From an uncultured Rhodospirillaceae bacterium (lineage in GTDB: Bacteria; Pseudomonadota; Alphaproteobacteria; RF32; CAG-239): a stretch of DNA of 11,780 nucleotides. Of this stretch, positions 1-5,569 are shown piece by piece. A program made the translations under genes and the position numbers. The notes beneath the pieces are model-generated. The model saw only the letters and a list, made by a program, of their open reading frames with translations, did not search any database and was not told the origin of the DNA. Position 1 is the stretch's first letter. Each line of letters begins with the position of its first letter. The stretch is taken from positions 1 to 11,780 of the forward strand of contig ONQU01000039.1 of assembly GCA_900320035.1 (NCBI GenBank), read 5' to 3'.

Positions 1-77
1 ATTTTCCACCGGTCGTTAACGGTGCATTTAGAAGGATTTAGAATCTAAATCAAGTAGTAGAAAGATTTTTTTAATAT
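1..77. other. Left-edge stretch, no gene assigned
   Basis: Plus-strand reading frames entering from the left edge stop within about 50 bases (for example TAG at 39-41 and TAA at 46-48), so the last few codons of a truncated plus-strand gene could lie here, but nothing is recognisable. Two small palindromes are visible: 14-21 (CGTTAACG) and 35-51 (eight-base arms GATTTAGA/TCTAAATC around one base). A T-run at 66-72 lies about 15 bases after the second palindrome, too far for a classical intrinsic terminator. Confidence 0.3.
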
Positions 78-143
78 AAAAAAACATCTCCTGAATTTTC
101 CGGCTTATCACTTTCGTGACCAACTTAGAAAACTCAAGAGATG
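78..143 (-). terminator. Intrinsic terminator with nested GAAA-capped hairpin, downstream of the 77-residue membrane protein
   Basis: Read on the minus strand, 143-128 pairs with 100-85 over 16 base pairs, the only imperfections being two G-U wobbles. The same bases on the plus strand would be two mismatches, so the structure belongs to the minus-strand RNA. The stem is followed at once by seven U (84-78). The 27-base interior holds a second hairpin, GUCAC-GAAA-GUGAU (120-107), closed by a GNRA-type tetraloop. It begins 11 bases after the stop codon of the small membrane protein gene. A terminator is the simplest reading; a regulatory 3' element is possible but unproven. Confidence 0.75.
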
Positions 144-154
144 CTTCAATGTGG

Positions 155-388
155 TTAGCTGTAATTATGTTCTGGCAAGCGGAGCAAAATAACAACGATA
201 GGCACTATAATTAGCATCCACAAGGTAATCTGTATTGCTAGTCCTACATAGGCACTAAACAAACCTAGAATGAATAATATAGCACCTGGCGCTCTCAAGA
301 GTTTGAGGTCTTCGTCTGTCATAAAAAGATATCCTACTACCACTGCTGCTATACCACATGTGATTAAAATAATTCCAAGATTTTCCAT
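155..388 (-). CDS. Small hydrophobic membrane protein, 77 residues, function unknown
   Basis: The protein is almost entirely hydrophobic, with about three membrane segments at residues 4-22, 33-50 and 52-70. A charged loop (TDEDLKLLRAP) separates the first from the second, and the tail is short and polar. I recognise no family, and no catalytic motif is visible. The ATG at 388-386 is preceded by a very AT-rich stretch without a clear Shine-Dalgarno sequence, so expression may be weak or the start approximate. A strong intrinsic terminator directly after the stop supports this being a real transcribed gene. It stands alone: the next gene upstream on the other side is a divergent hdeD-like gene more than 350 bases away. 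The gene call is moderately secure; the function is unknown. Confidence 0.6.
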   Translation of the reverse strand: MENLGIILITCGIAAVVVGYLFMTDEDLKLLRAPGAILFILGLFSAYVGLAIQITLWMLIIVPIVVILLRLPEHNYS

Positions 389-540
389 AATTTTTATTTT
401 TTATTTGTTACTAACTTCACTTTTAAAAAACAAATCATTATGAAAAATCTTCAGCACACGGTAATAATTCGTTCTGCTATAATTTTCTCCACAATAATTT
501 GTTCTATGCTTCTATTTTACACCCCCCCGCGAAAGTCAAG
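389..540. other. Non-coding spacer between divergent membrane protein genes
   Basis: This AT-rich spacer carries no convincing gene. It should contain the promoter of the minus-strand 77-residue gene, but no clear -35/-10 pair stands out. A run of seven C lies at 522-528. A plus-strand open frame of 38 codons (440-556) starts here without a Shine-Dalgarno sequence and runs into the first 51-base repeat; it was not called as a gene. Together with the repeats at 541-695, the gene-free interval extends to 739. Confidence 0.4.
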
Positions 541-591
541 AAAAATCGCACCTTAAAGTTGTTTTTCATCCCCCTTGTTTTTACCTTAAAA
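541..591 (+). repeat. 51-base direct repeat, left copy
   Basis: This sequence recurs at 645-695 with a single difference (C at 547, T at 651); the last 44 bases are identical. The unit has internal structure: ACCTTAAA occurs at both its ends (550-557 and near 591) and TTGTTTTT occurs twice inside it around a C-run. The two copies flank a REP-like palindrome. No coding capacity is evident and no relation to a known insertion sequence was recognised. Confidence 0.9.
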
Positions 592-598
592 TTTAACT

Positions 599-642
599 GT
601 CATCCCTCGATTCCGCAGGAATCGTCAAGGGATCTTCAAATT
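599..642 (+). repeat. REP-like palindromic intergenic element, copy 1
   Basis: The element begins GTCATCCCT and ends AGGGATCTTCAAATT. Outer arms ATCCCT (602-607) and AGGGAT (628-633) pair perfectly. An inner seven-base-pair stem, CGATTCC (608-614) with GGAATCG (618-624), has a GCA loop, and an unpaired TCA (625-627) lies on the right side. The second copy at 3877-3928 keeps the outer arms, the TCA bulge and the tail but has an entirely different inner stem. It sits between the two 51-base direct repeats. Dispersed palindromes with constant outer arms are typical of bacterial REP/BIME-type families; the family identity here is inferred from two copies only. Confidence 0.75.
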
Positions 643-644
643 CT

Positions 645-695
645 AAAAATTGCACCTTAAAGTTGTTTTTCATCCCCCTTGTTTTTACCTTAAAA
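645..695 (+). repeat. 51-base direct repeat, right copy
   Basis: This copy differs by one base from 541-591 and lies 104 bases downstream of it. It ends 44 bases before the start codon of the hdeD-like gene, so any promoter of that gene must lie in or immediately after it. An open frame of the hdeD-like gene extends upstream through this copy, but the extension is repeat sequence and lacks a ribosome binding site. Confidence 0.9.
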
Positions 696-739
696 GAGCA
701 TATTTCAATATTGATTTATCAATTTTAAGGAGAAAAAAT

Positions 740-1294
740 ATGCTTACCAATAAATGCAGTATCTGGCACTTAATTGCCGGCGTTATCATGCTGGTTTTGG
801 GAATTTTGGTTTGGGCCAATCCCCTCTCATCGCTTTACGCCATCGCCATCTATTTAGGCGCGGCGCTGTTTATTTTGGGCTGTGGTTATGTTGCCGCTTC
901 TTTTTCAGCTTCATCGGCATGGTATATGGTGGTCGGTCTGTTAGATATCTTCATCGGCCTCATTTTCTTAACCAACCTCGGCCTAACCGTGCAAACGCTA
1001 CCTGTTTTCTTCGCTTTATGGTTTTTGGCCACCGGGATTATGCAACTTTATGGCAGTTATGAAAGCTATAAACTCAATTTACCATGGGGATGGAGCTTAT
1101 TCAGCGGCGTTTTAGGTATAATCATTGCTTATCTCGTGCTTGGCAATCAAGCCTTTGGCGAAATGGCTTTGGTAATTATGGTCGGTTTGTATCTGTTTGC
1201 TTATGGCGCTATCAGTATTGCCGAATATTTTTACTTGCGTAATTTCTGCAAGCAAACCCAACCGCAAACAGTTACCATGTCACATTCATCGTAA
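740..1294 (+). CDS. HdeD/DUF308-family membrane protein
   Basis: The predicted product of 184 residues is a polytopic inner-membrane protein with six hydrophobic segments at about 10-26, 32-54, 62-79, 86-105, 117-135 and 142-165. It has an N-in character and a short polar, cysteine-containing tail (from about residue 167). Length, six-segment layout and the recurring pattern of G-x-hydrophobic repeats with an NP turn after the first helix (WANP, 25-28) match the HdeD family. The founding E. coli member is linked to acid resistance at high cell density, but most family members have no established biochemical role. The ATG at 740 is chosen because AAGGAG (727-732) precedes it by seven bases; longer in-frame starts run into the 51-base repeat. 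It lies 101 bases upstream of gyrB with no visible terminator between, so some read-through into gyrB is possible. Confidence 0.75.
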   Translation: MLTNKCSIWHLIAGVIMLVLGILVWANPLSSLYAIAIYLGAALFILGCGYVAASFSASSAWYMVVGLLDIFIGLIFLTNLGLTVQTLPVFFALWFLATGIMQLYGSYESYKLNLPWGWSLFSGVLGIIIAYLVLGNQAFGEMALVIMVGLYLFAYGAISIAEYFYLRNFCKQTQPQTVTMSHSS

Positions 1295-1329
1295 ATGTTA
1301 AATTGTCGTTCATAACTTTGATTTTATGC

Positions 1330-1358
1330 TTGGTAAATATGGCGCCTTAAGCTATATT
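1330..1358 (+). promoter_or_regulatory. Putative gyrB promoter with inverted repeat
   Basis: TTGGTA (1330-1335) and TATATT (1353-1358) are separated by 17 bases, a reasonable sigma-70-type layout about 38 bases before the gyrB ATG. An inverted repeat, TAAATAT (1334-1340) with ATATTTA (1354-1360), overlaps both boxes and could be an operator or simply AT-rich chance. A second -10-like hexamer, TACAAT, lies at 1363-1368 but lacks a good partner. Confidence 0.4.
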
Positions 1359-1395
1359 TACATACAATGTGAACAAAAAAATCAAAGAGGAAATA

Positions 1396-3837
1396 ATGAG
1401 CGATTTAACAGAAGAAGAATATCTCAAAGGTGAAGAAGAATATAATGCCGATTCGATTAAAGTGTTACGCGGGCTCGATGCCGTGCGTAAACGGCCGGGG
1501 ATGTATATCGGTGATACCGATGACGGCTCCGGCCTGCACCATATGATCTACGAGGTGCTTGATAACGCCATCGATGAAGCTTTAGCCGGTTATTGTGATA
1601 AAACTGTGGTTATCTTAAATCCTGACGGTTCAGCCACCATTCGCGATAATGGCCGCGGTATGCCGGTAGACACCCACAAAGAAGAAGGTGTTTCTGCTGC
1701 CGAAGTTATTATGACCGAATTGCACTCGGGCGGCAAATTTGATAACAATTCATACAAAGTTTCCGGCGGTTTGCACGGCGTTGGTGTTTCGGTGGTTAAC
1801 GCTCTTTCCACTTGGCTGAAATTAAAAATTTGGCGTAATGACCAACAATATGAAGCCTCTTTTGCCGACGGCAACGTAACGGAACATATCCACGTTACCG
1901 CGCAAACACCTAACCGCCACGGCACCGAAGTCAGCTTTTTACCATCGCCGAAAACATTTACCCAAACCGAGTTTAATTTTGATACCTTGGAACGTGCCAT
2001 CAGAGAAAAAGCTTTCTTAAACTCTGGTGTTTACCTCAAGTTGGTAGATAATCGCGGTGCCGAACCGAAAGAAATGGACTTTCACTACGAGGGCGGTTTG
2101 TCGGCATTTGTTGCCCATTTAAATAAATCAAAAGCACCGTTGCATGAAAATACCATTTCCATTACCGGTCAAAACAATGACATAACCGTTGAACTGGCAA
2201 TGCAATGGACCAATTCATACAACGAAACCATGCTATGCTTTACCAACAACATTCCGCAAAAAGACGGTGGTACGCACTTAGCTGGTTTCCGCGGCGCTTT
2301 AACTCGCACGTTTAACAACTACATTCAAGAAAACGGCTTACTCAAAAAAGATAAGGATATCATCACCGGCGAAGATATGCGTGAAGGTTTAACCTGTGTG
2401 CTGTCGGTTAAAGCGCCGGATCCGAAGTTTTCATCACAGACCAAAGACAAATTGGTGTCTTCCGAAGTTCGTCCGGTAGTTGAAAGCATCGTTGGTGATA
2501 AACTCAAAGAATGGTTAGAGGAACATCCGGCGGAAGCTAAAATCATCGTTGGCAAAATTGTTGAAGCCGCCTCGGCGCGTGAAGCAGCGCGTAAAGCTCG
2601 TGAATTAACCCGCCGCAAAGGTGTTCTTGATATTGCCTCTTTGCCGGGCAAATTAGCCGATTGTTCGGAAAAAGATCCGGCTTTGTCTGAAGTATTCATC
2701 GTTGAGGGGGATTCCGCCGGTGGTTCCGCTAAGCAGGGACGCGACCGCAAATATCAAGCCATTATGCCACTTCGCGGTAAGATTTTGAACGTTGAACGTG
2801 CTCGCTTTGACCGCATGCTCTCATCAGCCGAAATCGGCATGATGATTACGGCATTCGGCACCGGTATCGGCCGCGATGACTTTGACGCCGATAAATGCCG
2901 TTACCATAAAATCATTATCATGACCGATGCCGATGTTGACGGTGCGCACATCAGAACCTTGCTTTTGACCTTCTTCTATCGCCAAATGCCGGAACTTATT
3001 CGCCGCGGCTATGTTTACATTGCTCAACCGCCGCTTTATAAAGCCAAACGTGGCAATTCGGTGATTTATATTAAAGACGACCGCGAAATGGAAGATTATC
3101 TCATCCACGGCGGTTGCGAAGAAGGTTCCTTAGAAACCGCAAGCGGCGAATGCTTGGTCGGACAAGATTTAATTGCCTTTGTGGAAAGCACTAAAAAGGC
3201 CAACGCCATGATTAAAGCCTTAACTTTAAAGGCGCCGGAAAAAATCGTTGAACAATTGGCCATTGAAGGTCTGTTTGACCGCGCCCTGTTGGATAATAAA
3301 GCAAAATTACAGGCTAAAATTGATGACATGGCACAACGTTTAGACAGTTTGGAAGCCGAGTATGATCGCGGTTGGAAAGCTGAAATCAACGCTGACGGCG
3401 GCATTGTCTTCTATCGCGTCTTGCGTGGTGTTAAAGAAGAACATGTTATCGGCGCTAATATTTTAGAAAGTCCGGAAGGCCAAGTGCTGAATAATATGCA
3501 TGAATTCTTGACCGAAAACTTTGCCCGCTCTTCCAAGCTCACCACCAAATCTATGGGCTTAAAACGCGTTGACGGGCCGGTTAGTTTGATGAACGCCGTG
3601 ACCGCCGCCGGTAAAAAAGGCATATCCATTCAACGCTACAAAGGCTTAGGAGAGATGAATCCGGAACAACTTTGGGAAACTACGCTTGATCCGGAAGCGC
3701 GCTCGTTGTTACAGGTAAAAATTGACAGCGTTGAAGAAGCTGACGAAGCATTTTCTACCTTAATGGGCGATGTGGTTGAACCACGCAAAGAGTTTATTCA
3801 AGAAAACGCTTTGAAAGTACAAAATCTGGATATTTAA
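1396..3837 (+). CDS. gyrB: DNA gyrase subunit B
   Basis: GyrB is the ATPase subunit of the A2B2 type II topoisomerase that introduces negative supercoils. The 813 residues show all the expected parts. The GHKL ATPase has E53 and N57 in EVLDNAIDEA, the DNGRGM motif at 84-89 and LHGVGVSVVNALS at 126-138. The TOPRIM domain has EGDSAGGS at 437-444 and the metal-binding DADVD at 511-515. The C-terminal signature QRYKGLGEMN begins at residue 746. The length and the long segment between the TOPRIM acidic motif and that signature match Gram-negative GyrB with its extra TOPRIM insert, and argue against ParE. The ATG at 1396 is preferred because GAGG (1387-1390) precedes it by five bases; a GTG 27 bases upstream would only add nine residues. 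The gene is not beside dnaA, dnaN or recF, as it often is elsewhere. A terminator-like hairpin follows. Confidence 0.97.
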   Translation: MSDLTEEEYLKGEEEYNADSIKVLRGLDAVRKRPGMYIGDTDDGSGLHHMIYEVLDNAIDEALAGYCDKTVVILNPDGSATIRDNGRGMPVDTHKEEGVSAAEVIMTELHSGGKFDNNSYKVSGGLHGVGVSVVNALSTWLKLKIWRNDQQYEASFADGNVTEHIHVTAQTPNRHGTEVSFLPSPKTFTQTEFNFDTLERAIREKAFLNSGVYLKLVDNRGAEPKEMDFHYEGGLSAFVAHLNKSKAPLHENTISITGQNNDITVELAMQWTNSYNETMLCFTNNIPQKDGGTHLAGFRGALTRTFNNYIQENGLLKKDKDIITGEDMREGLTCVLSVKAPDPKFSSQTKDKLVSSEVRPVVESIVGDKLKEWLEEHPAEAKIIVGKIVEAASAREAARKARELTRRKGVLDIASLPGKLADCSEKDPALSEVFIVEGDSAGGSAKQGRDRKYQAIMPLRGKILNVERARFDRMLSSAEIGMMITAFGTGIGRDDFDADKCRYHKIIIMTDADVDGAHIRTLLLTFFYRQMPELIRRGYVYIAQPPLYKAKRGNSVIYIKDDREMEDYLIHGGCEEGSLETASGECLVGQDLIAFVESTKKANAMIKALTLKAPEKIVEQLAIEGLFDRALLDNKAKLQAKIDDMAQRLDSLEAEYDRGWKAEINADGGIVFYRVLRGVKEEHVIGANILESPEGQVLNNMHEFLTENFARSSKLTTKSMGLKRVDGPVSLMNAVTAAGKKGISIQRYKGLGEMNPEQLWETTLDPEARSLLQVKIDSVEEADEAFSTLMGDVVEPRKEFIQENALKVQNLDI

Positions 3838-3843
3838 AACAGT

Positions 3844-3870
3844 AAAAGTCGCTCTTTGATTGCGATTTTT
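3844..3870 (+). terminator. Likely gyrB terminator hairpin
   Basis: AAAAGTCGC (3844-3852) pairs with GCGATTTTT (3862-3870) over nine base pairs including one G-U, around a nine-base loop. The five T of the right arm can serve as the U-tract behind a five-pair core stem. It begins seven bases after the gyrB stop. The core stem is short, so efficiency is uncertain. Confidence 0.5.
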
Positions 3871-3876
3871 AAAAAA

Positions 3877-3928
3877 GTCATCCCTCTCGTCTGTGCCGTG
3901 CGCAGACGAGTCAAGGGATCTTCGAATT
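3877..3928 (+). repeat. REP-like palindromic intergenic element, copy 2, doubling as rlmN terminator
   Basis: It has the same GTCATCCCT start, TCA bulge (3911-3913) and AGGGATCTTC-AATT end as copy 1. Outer arms are 3880-3885 and 3914-3919. The inner stem is different and longer: CTCGTCTGTGC (3886-3896) pairs with GCGCAGACGAG (3900-3910) over 11 positions with one wobble. On the minus strand the hairpin is followed after three bases by six U (3876-3871), giving the layout of an intrinsic terminator for rlmN. The right end overlaps the first bases of the rlmN stop codon. Confidence 0.75.
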
Positions 3929-4994
3929 ACGATGATTGCTTCTTCGATTTTAATTGTCCGCAGGCGGCGAGAATATCTTGACCGCGTGCCACACGAATTG
4001 GTGCGGCAAAGCCGGCATCGTTCAAAATTTTAGCAAATGCTCGTACTTTGTGATTCGGACTGGGTTTAAAACCACATCCGGGCCACGGGTTAAACGGAAT
4101 CAAATTAAAACTGGCGCGAATACCGTATTTTTTCATCAAGTTAACCAATTGATGCGCACAATCTGCCGAATCGTTCACTTCATCAAGTAACAAATATTCA
4201 AACGTAACATAACGGCTGCCGTCACCGGCTTGGTAGTTTTGACAGGCTTTCAACACTTCATCAAGCGGATAGCGCTTGTTAATCGGCATAATCGACGAGC
4301 GCAAAGCGTCATTCGGTGCGTGTAGTGAAATCGCTAAGCGCACACCGGTAGCCTGCAGCGTATCAACAATTTGCGGTGCAATGCCTGACGTTGAGAGGGT
4401 AACGCGCCGCCGTGAAATGGCAATGCCATCACCATCGGTTAAAATATTCAGCGCCTTAATAACGTTATCTTTATTATGCAACGGTTCGCCCATACCCATC
4501 ACCACGATATTGGATAAATAGCGTGTTTCTTGTGTTGGACTCGGCCATTCGCCGTAGGTATCGCGTGCCACCATAAACTGGCTGACAATTTCTGCGGCGG
4601 TTAAATTACGGGTTAATTTTTGACTGCCGGTATGGCAAAATTTGCACCCCATGGCACAACCGACTTGGGTTGAAATACACACCGCGCCGCGGTCAACTTC
4701 CGGAATATAAACCATTTCCACCCGTTCGCCGTCGGCAAATTCCAATAGCCACTTGCGGGTTTTATCGCTGGAGAGCTGTTCCGTTACAATTTTTGGGCGG
4801 GTAATGGTAAAGTTATCCTTGAGTTTTTGCCGCAAAACTTTGGATAAATTGGTCATCATATCAAAATCGGTGGCACCGAAATAATACAGCCATTGCCAGA
4901 GCTGTTTTGCACGAAAAGGCTTTTCCCCGATGTCGGTTAAAGCCTTTTGCAATTCGTCTTTATCAAGACCGATAAGTTCTATTTTAAAAGCCAT
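3927..4994 (-). CDS. rlmN: 23S rRNA (adenine-2503-C2)-methyltransferase RlmN, radical SAM
   Basis: RlmN methylates C2 of A2503 in 23S rRNA, and in E. coli also A37 of some tRNAs, using radical SAM chemistry with a methyl-cysteine intermediate. The protein has 355 residues, the usual length. The radical SAM cluster motif C113-x3-C117-x2-C120 is present, as are the two mechanistic cysteines: C106 in GAVCIST (equivalent to E. coli C118) and C345 in AACGQL (equivalent to the methylated C355). The GMGEPLHN motif (167-174) for SAM binding is intact. The start codon overlaps the stop of the upstream ialB-like gene by one base (TAATG), and no Shine-Dalgarno sequence precedes it, so translation is probably coupled. 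The 3' end abuts a REP-like palindrome that can act as its terminator. Sequence and motifs leave little doubt; Cfr-type enzymes are less likely in this context. Confidence 0.96.
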   Translation of the reverse strand: MAFKIELIGLDKDELQKALTDIGEKPFRAKQLWQWLYYFGATDFDMMTNLSKVLRQKLKDNFTITRPKIVTEQLSSDKTRKWLLEFADGERVEMVYIPEVDRGAVCISTQVGCAMGCKFCHTGSQKLTRNLTAAEIVSQFMVARDTYGEWPSPTQETRYLSNIVVMGMGEPLHNKDNVIKALNILTDGDGIAISRRRVTLSTSGIAPQIVDTLQATGVRLAISLHAPNDALRSSIMPINKRYPLDEVLKACQNYQAGDGSRYVTFEYLLLDEVNDSADCAHQLVNLMKKYGIRASFNLIPFNPWPGCGFKPSPNHKVRAFAKILNDAGFAAPIRVARGQDILAACGQLKSKKQSS

Positions 4995-5503
4995 TATTTT
5001 TTACATTTGGCCGTAATGGTATTATACGCTGAAGTAAAACCCTTTAAGGAATAAGTATCCTTGGTTGCGGTGCCGCGGCTTGATACACCGTCAACAATCA
5101 TGCGACTGCCGCGCTTCATTTCTGCGATTAAATTTTTATCTTCGGTCGCGCTGACCATCCACGCCTTATCCCCTTCGGTAAATGTATTCTTAAATGTTTT
5201 ATTGCCGATTTTAATGGTCATCGGTGCACCCGATTTAAACTGGTAACCGGCAATAAAACTGACTTCATCAAACGATTTTTCCGCCGGACGATGCGTAATA
5301 ATCACATAAATATCGCCGCGTTTGGTATATTTACCTTCGTCTTTTTTCGGCGTTGATGACATATAGCAAATCAGATTACTGCCTTCATTGTATGTCCATG
5401 CCGTCCAATCACCGGATTCGCTTAAAATCTTCGGCTGTTCAGCCTTTGCCACAGAAGCAAAAGTTAAAACCAAGGCACTTGCAATACATAAAAATCTCAA
5501 CAT
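4994..5503 (-). CDS. Invasion-associated locus B (IalB) family periplasmic protein
   Basis: The 169-residue product has a clear Sec signal peptide, with cleavage likely after AKA at residues 19-21. The mature domain contains GDWTAW near its start, two cysteines (C46 and C167) that could form a disulfide, and the C-terminal YSLKGFTSAYNTITAKC pattern characteristic of the IalB family. The family was named from Bartonella, where IalB contributes to erythrocyte entry, but it is widespread in free-living Alphaproteobacteria and the general role is not settled. An AAGGA sequence lies seven bases before the ATG, supporting the start. A consensus TATAAT lies about 30 bases upstream. The gene is coupled to rlmN through TAATG; from memory this pairing recurs in Alphaproteobacteria, which supports both identifications. 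The name should not be taken as evidence of invasiveness. Confidence 0.85.
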   Translation of the reverse strand: MLRFLCIASALVLTFASVAKAEQPKILSESGDWTAWTYNEGSNLICYMSSTPKKDEGKYTKRGDIYVIITHRPAEKSFDEVSFIAGYQFKSGAPMTIKIGNKTFKNTFTEGDKAWMVSATEDKNLIAEMKRGSRMIVDGVSSRGTATKDTYSLKGFTSAYNTITAKCKK

Positions 5504-5529
5504 TTTTTCATCCTTTTAAATTAATTTAC

Positions 5530-5558
5530 TTGGATTATATTAAAAAATTATATATAAA
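5530..5558 (+). promoter_or_regulatory. Putative cca promoter
   Basis: TTGGAT (5530-5535) and TATAAA (5553-5558) are spaced by 17 bases. Transcription would start only a few bases before the annotated cca ATG at 5570, which also lacks a Shine-Dalgarno sequence. Either the mRNA is nearly leaderless or translation begins at a later ATG. It overlaps the divergent promoter of the ialB-like gene. Confidence 0.4.
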
Positions 5559-5562
5559 CAGT
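5534..5562 (-). promoter_or_regulatory. Putative ialB-like/rlmN promoter
   Basis: On the minus strand a consensus TATAAT lies at 5539-5534. The base positions 17 upstream (5562-5557) read ACTGTT, a poor -35. Transcription would begin near 5527, leaving a leader of about 24 bases that contains the AAGGA ribosome binding site. The weak -35 keeps confidence low. Confidence 0.4.
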
Positions 5563-5569
5563 TAATAAA

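Noticed and set aside
440..556. Plus-strand frame of 38 codons with a hydrophobic middle, possibly a small membrane peptide
   Set aside because: No ribosome binding site, AT-rich low-complexity sequence, and its end lies in the 51-base repeat. Its second repeat copy shows no equivalent frame start.
541..695. Two near-identical repeats with a 53-base interval, resembling a minimal CRISPR unit
   Set aside because: Only two copies, the interval is itself a palindromic element found again at 3877-3928, and no cas gene is present.
650..739. Upstream extension of the hdeD-like gene by 30 codons from a TTG
   Set aside because: The extension is made of the 51-base repeat, and the ATG at 740 has a strong AAGGAG at the right distance.
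1590..3629. Several long minus-strand open frames opposite gyrB
   Set aside because: They are mirror frames of a conserved gene, with no ribosome binding sites or recognisable domains.
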